DNA of 58,009 nt, taken from contig NZ_JRKO01000039.1 in the NCBI RefSeq assembly GCF_000763885.1, forward strand, positions 1 through 58,009. Reading direction: 5' to 3'. The DNA is from Paracoccus versutus (GTDB lineage: Bacteria > Pseudomonadota > Alphaproteobacteria > Rhodobacterales > Rhodobacteraceae). The position numbers and the translations under genes were made by a program. This document shows, piece after piece, positions 24,561 through 35,264 of the stretch. A model generated the notes under the pieces. The model did not search any database. It saw only the letters and a list, made by a program, of their open reading frames with translations, and had not been told where the DNA came from. The first letter of the stretch is position 1. Every line of letters starts with the position of its first letter.

Positions 24561-24749
24561 CCCGTCCCCCGTTCCTCCGGGGCGGCGAGAGAAGATCCCC
24601 GGATGGGGTCGACTAAAAGAGCCTCAAAACAGGTTCGCGCAACAGCTAACTTTCTGAAATCGTGGTGGATCGTAGGGGAGCGAAAAAATACAGGAGACCT
24701 GCGGCAAGGATTTTCTGCGCAGGCGGCACAGGGTAGCTTCCGATGCCTC

Positions 24750-25637
24750 TCACACTTCCGGGCGAAGCGCCTCCAGGAAAGTCTTCAGAACCGGATTGTC
24801 GTTCCCCGGATGCCAGCAGGCGACGTAGCCGATCCGGGTCGCGCCATTGGCGTCATGAACCGGCCGGAACACCGCACCCAGCCCCGTCAAACCGCTCGCG
24901 CATTCGCATTGCAGGCTGATGCCCTCACCCGCTCCGACCAGGCTGAGGATGCTCTCGCGGCTGACGTGCAGGTTGACGATCTCGGGGCTGTCCGATGGCG
25001 CTGCGAGTTTGCCGATCAGGATGTTGCGGATGTCAGGACCAGGATCCTGATGCGAGATCAGAAGGCGTTCTCCTTTCAGGTCCGACCAGTAGACGAACGG
25101 TTTTTCAGCCAGCGGATGGCTTTCAGGCAAAACAACCACCAACTGCTCGGTGCCGATCGCCATGGTGTGAAGCACCGGGCACCGATCCGGATCGCCGAGG
25201 ATGACCGCGACGTCCAGCTTGCCCGAATGGATATCGGCCATCAGTTCGACGAAGGGCGCTTCCAGCAGATCCAGGCCGATGTCGGGATGGTTTTCGCGGA
25301 AGCGGCGCAGGATGAAGCGCAGGTTGCCCGAGGACAGCGATTTGTAGAAGCCTAGCATGACGCTGCCTCGCCTGCCTTGGACAGCGGCCTGCGTGCGGTC
25401 GGTCAGGTGCTGGAGATCGTTCAGGATGCGTCCGGCCATGACCGTGAAATCCTCGCCGACGGGAGTCAGAGTTGCCCCTGCTGTCGAGCGGTCGAACAAG
25501 GCAACGCCAAGCTCTTCCTCGAGTTCGCGGATCCGTCGGCTTACGACCGGCTGCTGGACCTCCAGTTCCAGCGCGGCGGCGCTGAAGCTGCCATTGCGGG
25601 CTGTCGCGACAACATATCGGAGATGCCGAAGATCCAT
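24750..25637 (-). CDS. LysR family transcriptional regulator
   Basis: This 295-residue LysR protein has an N-terminal winged helix (MDLRHLRYVVATARNGSFSA, VVSRRIRELEEELGVALFDR) and a periplasmic-binding-like effector domain (GSVMLGFYKSLSSGNLRFIL, VVVLPESHPLAEKPF). It lies immediately upstream of trbB on the same strand with 189 bases between. It could therefore be the last regulator of the conjugative element, controlling trb, or belong to the neighbouring catabolic genes. LysR genes next to trb operons are something I recall from related elements. The effector is unknown. Confidence 0.85.
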   Translation of the reverse strand: MDLRHLRYVVATARNGSFSAAALELEVQQPVVSRRIRELEEELGVALFDRSTAGATLTPVGEDFTVMAGRILNDLQHLTDRTQAAVQGRRGSVMLGFYKSLSSGNLRFILRRFRENHPDIGLDLLEAPFVELMADIHSGKLDVAVILGDPDRCPVLHTMAIGTEQLVVVLPESHPLAEKPFVYWSDLKGERLLISHQDPGPDIRNILIGKLAAPSDSPEIVNLHVSRESILSLVGAGEGISLQCECASGLTGLGAVFRPVHDANGATRIGYVACWHPGNDNPVLKTFLEALRPEV

Positions 25638-25993
25638 ACGCGCTATTGTCTCTGTCGATAGATCCCGAAACGGGGCGTTTAAGGGCGATGCTTATAAATC
25701 GCGGGATCTCGAGTCGGCGTGCAGCATTAGGAAAATTTCGAGCGTGTACTGATATCGCCTAGCCCGTCTGGCGGTACAGAGTACCGTCACGCCGTCTATG
25801 ACCTCTGTTTCAGGGCCAGCCGAGCCAAGCTGCGAACTGTTGCCTGTTCCTGAAGCGCTTCCGGTAGGCCGGCTGTTGCATTCGAACGACACAACGCGGC
25901 GCTTGGATCAGGGGATCCTTACGATCGAGTTCTGATGGTGCGCACGGCCAGTAGTGGCAGCCACACCTTTATTCTTTTGAGCAAGGCGATAAT
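25638..25993. other. Intergenic segment with a perfect dyad
   Basis: No gene is evident. CGGTAC and GTACCG flank AGA at 25772-25786, and the dyad extends imperfectly with GGC/GCC outside it. It could be a regulator site for the LysR gene or a terminator-like structure after the tyrosine phenol-lyase gene. The stretch lies where part 1 gives way to part 2, so an element end could also be here, but I found no duplicated att-like sequence. Confidence 0.4.
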
Positions 25994-28176
<2,183 letters not shown>

Positions 28177-28437
28177 GGCTTCATTGCCTCCCGCACCCCT
28201 ACTGCAGCTATTTCCCAGGATCGGGCGTGCAGTGGTAATCCCTCCTAGCAACGAATCTGCTGCGGTTCAGTAGCGGTAACTACAGCTCGCTATCCTGTTG
28301 CCTTAGGAAAGATTGTATAAATGCTGGGGTTGCTCACGCCACTTGGTCATCAGGTAAAGTTGTCATACTATGCAGCCTGAAAGAATTCCCGCCCCGGATG
28401 GTGGCATGCGTGATGGCAGGGTAGCCGACCGGGGATT

Positions 28438-29091
28438 TTACCAATCTGATTGACGCCTATGCGGGACGCAATTGTCGGGATGAGCGGCGACAAAGGCCGT
28501 AACGGTCACGCAATTTGTTGCCACCGCCGAAACGCGAGCTAGATCCTGAAACTCCACCCCCCAGCGGCTGGCGTTGTAGATCTGCGGGATCAGCACGCAA
28601 TCGGCCATGCCCGGCCTGTCGCCATGGCAGAACCGCCCGGCAAAGCCCGGATGGTCCAGCAGCCGCTCGACGGCCTCCAAGCCGCGGGCGATGTTCTCGC
28701 GGTTCCAGGCGGTGCGCGCCTCGGATCCGGCCAATGCCTCCACCCGCGCCAGCACCCCCAGATTCGAGAGCGGATGGATCTCGCAGGCCACCGCCAGCGC
28801 CAACGCCCGGGCATGCGCCCGCGCCGCCGCGCCTTCGGGCAGCAGCGCCGGCTGCGGCCGGGTTTCCTCGAGGTATTCCAGGATCGCCAGCGACTGCGTC
28901 AGCCGCAGCCCGTCGATCTCCAGCACCGGCACCAGCCCCTGCGGGTTCAGCGCCAGATGATCCGCGCGCCGCTGCTCACCGGCCACCAGATCCACCGCCA
29001 CCCGCTCATAGGCGATGCCCTTCAGCGCCAGCGCGATCCGCACCCGGTAGGATGCGGAAGAGCGCCAGTAGTCGTGCAGCACGACCGTCAT
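28438..29091 (-). CDS. maiA: Maleylacetoacetate isomerase (zeta-class GST)
   Basis: This 217-residue glutathione-dependent isomerase converts maleylacetoacetate to fumarylacetoacetate, the penultimate step of the homogentisate pathway. The zeta GST signature SSASYRVRIALALKG is at ~11-25, followed by NPQGLVPVLEIDG and the glutathione-binding TQSLAILEYLEE. The C-terminal helical domain ends AFVAAHPDNCVPHRRQ. The ATG overlaps the fahA stop by 4 bases. The final residues differ from the common HPDRQPDAP ending but the length is normal. Confidence 0.92.
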   Translation of the reverse strand: MTVVLHDYWRSSASYRVRIALALKGIAYERVAVDLVAGEQRRADHLALNPQGLVPVLEIDGLRLTQSLAILEYLEETRPQPALLPEGAAARAHARALALAVACEIHPLSNLGVLARVEALAGSEARTAWNRENIARGLEAVERLLDHPGFAGRFCHGDRPGMADCVLIPQIYNASRWGVEFQDLARVSAVATNCVTVTAFVAAHPDNCVPHRRQSDW

Positions 29092-30293
29092 GGCAGCGCA
29101 GGCAGGACCTGCCCGGTGCAGGGGCCGAAGCCGATGCGATAACCCTCGCCCCGCGCCTGGGCGAACAGCCCGATCTCGTCGCCGTCCTCGATGAAGGTGC
29201 GGGGCGCGCCATTGACCGTGACCGGCACCTTGCCGCCCCCGGTCATCTCCAGCAGCGCCCCGGTCTGCTCGCGCTCCGGCCCCGAGATCGTGCCCGAGCC
29301 CAGCAGGTCGCCGACCCGCATCGGGCAGCCGGAACTGGTGTGATGCGCCAGTTGCTGGGCGCTGGAGTAATACATGACGCCGTAATTCGTCCGCCCCATG
29401 ACCTGGCCGTTCATGGTCCAGCCGATCTCCAGGTCGTAAAGCCCCGGCCGCCGCTCGTGCAGATAGGGCAGCAGCGGGTTCGCCCGCTCGGCACCCGCGC
29501 AGCGAAACGGCTCCAGCGCCGCCTGGGTCACGATCCATGCGCCGATGGTGGTGCCAAGCGCCTTGGACTGGAACGGGCCCAACGGCTGGTATTCCCAGGC
29601 TTGCACGTCGCGCGCCGACCAGTCGTTCAGCAGCACATAGCCGAAGATCGCCTGCTCTGCGTCCTCGACGCTCAGGCGCTGGCCCATCACGCTGTCCGCG
29701 CCGACGATGGCGCCCAGCTCAAGCTCCAGGTCCAGCCTGCGGCAAGGCGCCCATTCCGGCCCGGCCTCGCCCTTCAACTGACCCATCGGACGGCGGATCG
29801 GCGTGCCCGAGACCACGACCGAGGACGCCCGCCCGTTATAGCCGATGGGCATATGCGTCCATTGCGGCGGCAGGGCGTTCTCGGGACCGCGAAACAGCAC
29901 GCCCACATTGAAGGCATGGTTCTTCGAGGCGTAGAAATCGGTGAACTCCGTGACCCGGATCGGCAGGTGCAGTTGTGCCTCGGCCATGGCGACCAGCGGC
30001 AGGCTGCGGTCGCCCTCCTCGGCCAGAAGCGCGGTCAGCCGGGCGCGGATCTCGTCCCATTTCGCCCGCCCCAGCGCGATGAAATCGTTGAGCCCCGGCT
30101 GCGCGAACGTGCCGCCCGCATCGACCAGCCCGCGCGCCTCGCATTCGGCCAGGTCGAGGATCATGTCGCCGATGGCCACCCCGCAGCGCGGCGCATCGCC
30201 CGACACGGAGAACACCCCATAGGGCAGGTTGTTCAGGGGAAACGGGCAATCCGCCTGATTGGCGCTTTCGAGCCAGGACCGCAATAGAGCCAC
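29088..30293 (-). CDS. fahA: Fumarylacetoacetase
   Basis: This 401-residue hydrolase splits fumarylacetoacetate into fumarate and acetoacetate, the last step of tyrosine/homogentisate breakdown. The N-terminal beta domain has NNLPYGVFS. The catalytic domain shows the metal/catalytic residues in FTDFYASKNHAFNVG (Asp and His), DLELELGAIVG (Glu pair) and LLNDWSARDVQAWE (Asp). Translation starts at GTG 30293, with AGGAGG six bases upstream and no better ATG. It lies between hmgA (60 bases upstream) and maiA (overlapping), in one operon. Confidence 0.95.
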   Translation of the reverse strand: MALLRSWLESANQADCPFPLNNLPYGVFSVSGDAPRCGVAIGDMILDLAECEARGLVDAGGTFAQPGLNDFIALGRAKWDEIRARLTALLAEEGDRSLPLVAMAEAQLHLPIRVTEFTDFYASKNHAFNVGVLFRGPENALPPQWTHMPIGYNGRASSVVVSGTPIRRPMGQLKGEAGPEWAPCRRLDLELELGAIVGADSVMGQRLSVEDAEQAIFGYVLLNDWSARDVQAWEYQPLGPFQSKALGTTIGAWIVTQAALEPFRCAGAERANPLLPYLHERRPGLYDLEIGWTMNGQVMGRTNYGVMYYSSAQQLAHHTSSGCPMRVGDLLGSGTISGPEREQTGALLEMTGGGKVPVTVNGAPRTFIEDGDEIGLFAQARGEGYRIGFGPCTGQVLPALP

Positions 30294-30353
30294 AACCGGC
30301 CTCCTTCTTTCTTGTGCAAATATCCCCGGCCCCCGGCCTTCGACCTTGGGGCC

Positions 30354-31715
30354 TCACTTGACGCCGGGCGTTCCGTCGAACTTCTTCTCGAGCCGGTCCC
30401 AGACCTCGATGTAGTCCTGCTGCATCGGGGCCTCGCGGGCGGCGAATTCGGTGAGGTGCTGGGGAAAGCGGGTCTCGAACATGAAGCTCATGGTCTCCTC
30501 CAGCTTCTCGGGCTTCAGTTCCGCATTGCTGGCGCCCTCGAAGGCGTCGCGGTCGGGGCCGTGCGGCAGCATGCAATTGTGCAGGCTGATGCCGCCCGGC
30601 GCGAAGCCCTGCGGCTTGGCGTCGTAGATGCCGTAGATGTTGCCCATCAGCTCGGACATGATGTTCTTGTGATACCAGGGCGGGCGGAAGCTGTGCTCGG
30701 CCACCATCCAGCGCTCGCGGAACAGCACGAAGTCGATATTCGCCGTGCCCTCCTGTCCCGAGGGCGCGGTCAGCACGGTGAAGATCGACGGGTCGGGATG
30801 GTCGAACAGGATCGCGCCCACCGGCGAGTAGGTCCGCAGGTCGTATTTGTATGGGCAGTAATTCCCGTGCCAGGCCACCACGTCCAGCGGCGAGTGGTCG
30901 ATCCAGGTCTCGTGGAACTGGCCGCACCACTTGATGACCACGCGGGACCGGACCTCGCGATCCTCGAAGGCCGCCACCGGGCATTTGAAGTCGCGCGGAT
31001 TGGCCAGGCAGTTGGCGCCGATGGGGCCGCGGCTGGGCAGATCGAACTTCTGGCCGTAATTCTCGCAGACGAAGCCCCGGCAGGGACCTTCCAGCACCTC
31101 GACGCGATAGACCAAGCCACGCGGGAGAATGGCGATCTCCTTCGGCTCCAGGTCGATCACGCCCAGTTCGGTGCAGAAGCGCAGCCGGCCCTCTTGCGGG
31201 ACCACCAGCAACTCGCTGTCGGCCGAGAAGAAATATTCGTCCTGCATCGAGCGGGTAACCAGGTAGACATGCGACGCCATGCCGACCTGGATGTTCACGT
31301 CGCCGGCCGTGGTCATGGTGCGCATGCCGGTGATCCAGGTCAGCTCCTCCTCCGGGACCGGGATCGGGTCCCAGCGATACTGGCCCAGGCTGACGATGTC
31401 GTCGCGCAGGTTCGGCGCCGTCTTCCAATGCGGCAGCTCGATCGCCGCGAAATCGCCGGTATGGCGGACCGAGGGCCGGATGCGATAGCACCAGGTCCGC
31501 TCGTTCTGGCCGCGCGGCGCAGTGAAGGCGGTGCCCGACAGCTGCTCGGCGTAAAGGCCGTATTCGCATTTCTGGGGACTGTTCTGGCCCTGCGGCAAGG
31601 CGCCGGGCAGCGCCTCGGTCTCGAAGTCGTTGCCGAAGCCGGGCATGTAGCCCGGATGCGTGCCGGTGGCAGTCGCGGCCCGCATCATCCCCACTGGAAG
31701 ATCATGGGTCGTCAT
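30354..31715 (-). CDS. hmgA: Homogentisate 1,2-dioxygenase
   Basis: This 453-residue cupin dioxygenase opens the homogentisate ring to maleylacetoacetate using non-haem Fe(II). It starts as relatives do ([20 protein letters not shown]). The iron ligands lie in [14 protein letters not shown] (His and Glu, ~345-355) and [11 protein letters not shown] (His, ~387). [20 protein letters not shown] is a conserved block. The ATG at 31715 is preceded by AGGAG. It is divergent from a MarR-type gene, with a perfect palindrome between them. Confidence 0.95.
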   Translation of the reverse strand: MTTHDLPVGMMRAATATGTHPGYMPGFGNDFETEALPGALPQGQNSPQKCEYGLYAEQLSGTAFTAPRGQNERTWCYRIRPSVRHTGDFAAIELPHWKTAPNLRDDIVSLGQYRWDPIPVPEEELTWITGMRTMTTAGDVNIQVGMASHVYLVTRSMQDEYFFSADSELLVVPQEGRLRFCTELGVIDLEPKEIAILPRGLVYRVEVLEGPCRGFVCENYGQKFDLPSRGPIGANCLANPRDFKCPVAAFEDREVRSRVVIKWCGQFHETWIDHSPLDVVAWHGNYCPYKYDLRTYSPVGAILFDHPDPSIFTVLTAPSGQEGTANIDFVLFRERWMVAEHSFRPPWYHKNIMSELMGNIYGIYDAKPQGFAPGGISLHNCMLPHGPDRDAFEGASNAELKPEKLEETMSFMFETRFPQHLTEFAAREAPMQQDYIEVWDRLEKKFDGTPGVK

Positions 31716-31758
31716 TGCAACTCTCCTGCATATTCGTTGGGATTGCAACGATCATACT

Positions 31759-31772
31759 GTTGCATATGCAAC
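31759..31772. promoter_or_regulatory. 14-bp palindrome between hmgA and hmgR
   Basis: GTTGCATATGCAAC is a perfect palindrome 43 bases upstream of the hmgA ATG. Related words occur nearby: GTTGCAAC near 31808 and ATTGCAAC near 31742. MarR-family repressors such as HmgR bind palindromes of this size in the divergent promoter. Binding here is inferred. Confidence 0.7.
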
Positions 31773-31853
31773 GATGTCAACGGCGATCTGCGAGCGGCGC
31801 GCGCTTGTTGCAACCGCAATGAATTTCTGCTGTGTTGCGCGCAGGAGGCACGC

Positions 31854-32279
31854 ATGTCGTTCGATCTGGACCAGTTCCTGCCCTATCGGCTCAGCGTCGC
31901 GGCAGCCCGGATCAGCCGCCGCTTCGCCGCGCTCTACGAGGCCGAGGCCGGGCTGACCGTCCCCGAATGGCGGGTGCTGGCGCATCTGGACAAGGCGGGC
32001 GCGGTCAGCGTGCGCGACATCACGGCGCGGGTGAACCTGGAGAAATCCATCGTCAGCCGCGCCGCCACGCGGCTGGAAACGGCGGGGTTGGTGCGGAAAT
32101 CCGGCCATAGCACCGACCGGCGGCTGGTCGCGCTGGAACTCACGCCTGCGGGCCGGGCGCTGATGCAGCGCCTGGGCCGCATCGCCGAGGATTTCCAGGC
32201 GGAGCTGCTGGCCGAGTTGGGCGACGATGCCGCGGTGCTCGGACGGGCGCTGACCCGGCTGACCGGAACGGAAGTGTGA
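31854..32279 (+). CDS. hmgR: MarR family regulator of the homogentisate operon
   Basis: This 141-residue MarR protein has a winged helix (LTVPEWRVLAHLDKAGAVSV, VNLEKSIVSRAATRLE) with the beta wing around HSTDRRLVALELTPAG, and helices at both ends for dimerisation. The ATG at 31854 follows GGAGG at 6 bases. It is transcribed away from hmgA, and the palindrome between the two genes is its likely site. By analogy with HmgR-type proteins, homogentisate would release it from DNA. The gene name is by context. Confidence 0.8.
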   Translation: MSFDLDQFLPYRLSVAAARISRRFAALYEAEAGLTVPEWRVLAHLDKAGAVSVRDITARVNLEKSIVSRAATRLETAGLVRKSGHSTDRRLVALELTPAGRALMQRLGRIAEDFQAELLAELGDDAAVLGRALTRLTGTEV

Positions 32280-32584
32280 TCTGCTATCGTCCTGATCCAA
32301 CCGATCCGGCTTGACAGATCCAGATGGTCCAGCGGTTCCTCGGTGGATGCTTTCAGGTGATATCGCCGAACTCCACTCGAAGAGGCAGCCATCTTGACGG
32401 TCACGGCAGAAACATCGGTCCATTATGGTGTCCAAGCCATGTGGGCGGATGGTGGAACTTCAGGCAGATCAAGAGGATGTCCGGCTGCAGCCCGATCTTG
32501 TAGCCGGACCTGCTGTATTGAGCGATCTTGCTCGTGAAACCTCCTCGCGCGATGCAAAATCACGGCCAATGCCAAGTCACAGGA
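32280..32584. other. Intergenic segment without a recognised gene
   Basis: No reading frame here has both a ribosome binding site and a recognisable product. Translations on either strand look like scrambled coding sequence, which could be an old insertion remnant, but I cannot match it to a family. It separates hmgR from the end of the Rieske gene, so the two converge across it. Confidence 0.4.
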
Positions 32585-32938
32585 TCAGCCTGAGATAACG
32601 ATGATCCCGTCCCGCACGCTTACCGGCACGGCATCGAGGCCGCAATCCGCGCCCTCGACCACATCTCCCGAGCGAATGTCAAAGCAGGCGCCATGAGCGG
32701 TGCACATCAATTTGGTTCCGTCTGCCGAGACCAACTGGTCGCCGCGATAGTCGAGCGGCAGATACTGGTGCGGGCAGGCATTCACATAGGCCAGCAGTTC
32801 ATCGCCGACGCGGACCACCAGCATCGGGAACGAGCCCCTGTCGGTCGTCACGGACAGCGACAGGATGCCCTCGACTTGCGCTTCGGCGCAGACTGGCGTG
32901 CCGGCGGCAGGGGCGGATGAATAATCGGTCCAGGCCAT
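32585..32938 (-). CDS. Rieske [2Fe-2S] ferredoxin-like protein
   Basis: This 117-residue soluble protein has both halves of the Rieske cluster motif: CPHQYLPLDY (Cys-x-His) at ~53-62 and CTAHGACFD (Cys-x-x-His) at ~79-87. It is the size of ferredoxins such as those that feed ring-hydroxylating or nitrite-reducing oxygenases. No oxygenase or reductase gene is nearby. It is 57 bases downstream of hpd on the same strand, behind a strong hairpin, so it may share the hpd transcript. Its electron acceptor is unknown. Confidence 0.88.
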   Translation of the reverse strand: MAWTDYSSAPAAGTPVCAEAQVEGILSLSVTTDRGSFPMLVVRVGDELLAYVNACPHQYLPLDYRGDQLVSADGTKLMCTAHGACFDIRSGDVVEGADCGLDAVPVSVRDGIIVISG

Positions 32939-32956
32939 CGAACGATCTCCGACAGA

Positions 32957-32982
32957 AACCTGCCTGCAAGCGCAGGCAGGTT
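32957..32982 (-). terminator. Perfect 11-bp hairpin between hpd and Rieske gene
   Basis: AACCTGCCTGC and GCAGGCAGGTT pair perfectly around AAGC. On the minus strand the stem is followed by TCTGTCGG, not a clear T run. Intrinsic termination may therefore be partial, setting the level of the Rieske gene relative to hpd, or the structure may protect hpd mRNA. Confidence 0.6.
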
Positions 32983-32995
32983 GCGCGGTACCGAT

Positions 32996-34108
32996 TTATT
33001 CGGCGGGGTCGGCGCTGAGAACGCCACGGCGGATCTGGTCCTCCTCGATGGATTCGAACAGGGCGCGGAAATTGCCCTCGCCGAAGCCGTCATCGCCCTT
33101 GCGCTGGATGAATTCGAAGAAGATCGGCCCGATCACGGTTTTCGAGAAGATCTGCAGCAGCACCCGCGTCATGCCGCCGCCCACGACGCCTTCGCCGTCG
33201 ATCAGGATGCCGTGCTTCTTCATCCGCTCGATGGGTTCCTGATGCCCCTTCACGCGGCGATGCGACATCTCGTAATAGGTATCGGGCGGCCCCGGCATGA
33301 ATTCCATCCCCGCCGCCGCGATGGCGTCGGTCCCGGCATAGATGTCCTCGCTGGCGATGGCGATGTGCTGGATGCCCTCGCCCTTGTATTCGCGCAGATA
33401 TTCCTCGATCTGGCTGTGATCGTCGGTGCTTTCGTTGATCGGGATGCGAATCTTGCCGTCGGGCGAGGTCAGTGCGCGGCTGACCAGGCCGGTCTGCTTG
33501 CCCTTGATGTCGAAATACTTGATCTCGCGGAAATTGAACGTGTCGTGGTAGAACTTGTACCAGGTGTCCATGTTGCCGCGGATGACATTGTGGGTCAGGT
33601 GGTCCAGGTAGTAGAAGCCGAAGCCCTCGGGGCGCGGGTCCGCTTCGGCCAGCCAGTCATAGTCGGCCTCGTAGGCGCTGCCCTCGTCGCCATAGCGGTC
33701 GATGAAATAGAGCAGCGAGCCGCCGATGCCATGGACCGCCGGCGCCTCGATCGACTTGCCCTCGCCCGTATATTCCCGCGCGCCCAGCTCAAGCGCCCGC
33801 TTCAGCGCCACCTGCGCATCGACGACGCGCCAGGCCATGGCCGGGGCGCAGGGGCCATGCTGGGCGACGAAGCCCGCCGCGTAGCTGTCGGGATCGGCAT
33901 TCAGCAGATAGTTGATGTCGCCCTGGCGATAGAGCGTGATCTCCTTCGACTTGTGCTTCGCGACCGGCACGAAACCCATCTGGCGGAAGATCCGGTCGAG
34001 GATCTCGGGCTGCGGATGGGCGAATTCGACGAATTCGAAACCGTCGGTGCCAGCCGGGTTGGCCTTGCTGATCGTGGCCTTGGGGGCGTTGTGCGGGAAG
34101 GGTCCCAT
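32996..34108 (-). CDS. hpd: 4-hydroxyphenylpyruvate dioxygenase
   Basis: This 370-residue non-haem iron enzyme turns 4-hydroxyphenylpyruvate into homogentisate, feeding the hmgA-fahA-maiA operon next door. The three iron ligands are the His in YLDHLTHNV (~165), the His in GIQHIAIASEDIY (~245) and the Glu in FFEFIQRKGDDGFGEGNF (~330). RVLLQIFSKTVIGPIFFEFI is the family end signature. The ATG at 34108 has AGGAGG 7 bases upstream. It is divergent from an Lrp-type gene. Confidence 0.95.
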   Translation of the reverse strand: MGPFPHNAPKATISKANPAGTDGFEFVEFAHPQPEILDRIFRQMGFVPVAKHKSKEITLYRQGDINYLLNADPDSYAAGFVAQHGPCAPAMAWRVVDAQVALKRALELGAREYTGEGKSIEAPAVHGIGGSLLYFIDRYGDEGSAYEADYDWLAEADPRPEGFGFYYLDHLTHNVIRGNMDTWYKFYHDTFNFREIKYFDIKGKQTGLVSRALTSPDGKIRIPINESTDDHSQIEEYLREYKGEGIQHIAIASEDIYAGTDAIAAAGMEFMPGPPDTYYEMSHRRVKGHQEPIERMKKHGILIDGEGVVGGGMTRVLLQIFSKTVIGPIFFEFIQRKGDDGFGEGNFRALFESIEEDQIRRGVLSADPAE

Positions 34109-34166
34109 AATTTCCTCCTGTTCGCTTATGGGTGGGAATGTGACACAATGTCGCTGCAAGGGGGTT

Positions 34167-34197
34167 GCAAATTTGGTGAAAACTACCCCATATTTGC
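34167..34197. promoter_or_regulatory. Inverted repeat between hpd and the Lrp-type gene
   Basis: GCAAAT (34167-34172) and ATTTGC (34192-34197) are inverted arms around 19 bases, in the AT-rich divergent promoter. AT-rich dyads like this fit Lrp/AsnC binding. No experimental support exists in the sequence itself. Confidence 0.45.
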
Positions 34198-34233
34198 ATG
34201 AAATAAGCGGAATCGGCCGAATTCGTGCGCGCA

Positions 34234-34719
34234 ATGAGCCTTGATCAGTTTGACATCGCCATACTTGTTGCATTGCAGGCCGATGGCGCGATGACCAACG
34301 CCGCTCTGTCTGAGGTGGTGAACCTGTCGGCCTCGCAATGCTCGCGCAGGCGGGTGAACCTGGAACAGGCCGGGATCATCGAAGGCTATTCGGCGCGGCT
34401 GAATGCGACTAGGCTCGGCTTTGGGCTACGCGCCATCATTCGGGTCAATCTGTCCAGCCACGGCCAGCGGAAGGACGATGATTTCGCCCGCTTCGTCGCG
34501 GCGCATCCGCAGATCCGCGCGGCCTTCTCGGTCTCGGGGGATGCGGATTACGTGCTCGATGTCCGGGTGCGCGACCTCGAGGCGTTTTCGGATTTCATCC
34601 ATCGTCAACTGTTGCCACATTCGCAGGTCGCGCAGGTGCGCTCGGAAATCGTACTCAGGACGTTGAAGGATGAAAAGGGCGTCGCGCCCGGTCTGGTCAC
34701 GACGCCCGATTCAGGTTGA
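34234..34719 (+). CDS. Lrp/AsnC family transcriptional regulator
   Basis: This 161-residue protein has an N-terminal helix-turn-helix (LDQFDIAILVALQADGAMTN, ALSEVVNLSASQCSRRRVNL) and the C-terminal RAM/ligand-sensing domain (FARFVAAHPQIRAAFSVSGD, YVLDVRVRDLEAFSDFIHRQ). I used the ATG at 34234; a GTG three codons earlier is possible. It is divergent from hpd, so an aromatic amino acid or keto acid is a reasonable effector, but this is inference. Confidence 0.88.
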   Translation: MSLDQFDIAILVALQADGAMTNAALSEVVNLSASQCSRRRVNLEQAGIIEGYSARLNATRLGFGLRAIIRVNLSSHGQRKDDDFARFVAAHPQIRAAFSVSGDADYVLDVRVRDLEAFSDFIHRQLLPHSQVAQVRSEIVLRTLKDEKGVAPGLVTTPDSG

Positions 34720-34726
34720 TGCGAGA

Positions 34727-35254
34727 TCAGGTCTCAGCGAGGCCGGCAGCGAAGCGGCGCCAGTTCGCAACATAGCTCGCTGCCGATTGCAGCAGGCTCT
34801 GGCGAGCGGCTTCGTTCAGGGTGCGGACCACCTTGCCGGGGCTGCCGATGACCAGGCTGCCATCCGGGATCTCCGTCCCCTCTGTGACCAGGGTACCCGC
34901 GCCGATCAGGCACCCACGCCCGATCCGCGCGCCGTTCAGGACCATGGCACCCATTCCGATCAGCGACCCGTCGCCAATGGTGCAGCCGTGTACGATGGCG
35001 CGATGGCCGATAGTGACGTCTGCGCCGATCCTGGCCGGAAAGCCCGGATCGGCATGGATCATCGCGTGTTCCTGGATGTTGGTGCGGGCGCCGACCGTAA
35101 TCGGCTCGTTGTCGCCGCGCAGCACAGCGCCGAACCAGATGCCGACCTCGGGGCCGATGGTCACCTCGCCCACCACCGTGGCGGTGGGGGCGACCCAGAA
35201 GTCGCCCCCGTCCGGCAAGCGAGGCTGGCGGTCGTTCAGCCTGTAGATGCTCAT
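34727..35254 (-). CDS. Gamma-carbonic-anhydrase-like hexapeptide-repeat protein
   Basis: This 175-residue left-handed beta-helix protein contains successive hexapeptide units (VAPTATVVGEVTIGPEVGIW, GADVTIGHRAIVHGCTIGDG, IGAGTLVTEGTEIPDGSLVI). The potential zinc ligands are the His in NIQEHAMIHADPG and in IGHRAIVHGC. Relatives are called gamma carbonic anhydrases, and a close relative (PaaY) is a thioesterase in phenylacetate breakdown. It is 10 bases after the TRAP large-subunit gene, so it belongs to that operon. A hydrolytic or thioesterase job in the CoA pathway is possible. Confidence 0.85.
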   Translation of the reverse strand: MSIYRLNDRQPRLPDGGDFWVAPTATVVGEVTIGPEVGIWFGAVLRGDNEPITVGARTNIQEHAMIHADPGFPARIGADVTIGHRAIVHGCTIGDGSLIGMGAMVLNGARIGRGCLIGAGTLVTEGTEIPDGSLVIGSPGKVVRTLNEAARQSLLQSAASYVANWRRFAAGLAET

Positions 35255-35264
35255 CCCCGGACCC

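Noticed and set aside
25692..25892. A 66-codon minus-strand frame upstream of the LysR gene
   Set aside because: It contains the CGGTAC/GTACCG dyad and has no ribosome binding site or recognisable product.
32280..32584. Transposase remnant after hmgR
   Set aside because: Translations look scrambled but I could match them to no insertion-sequence family and saw no terminal inverted repeats.
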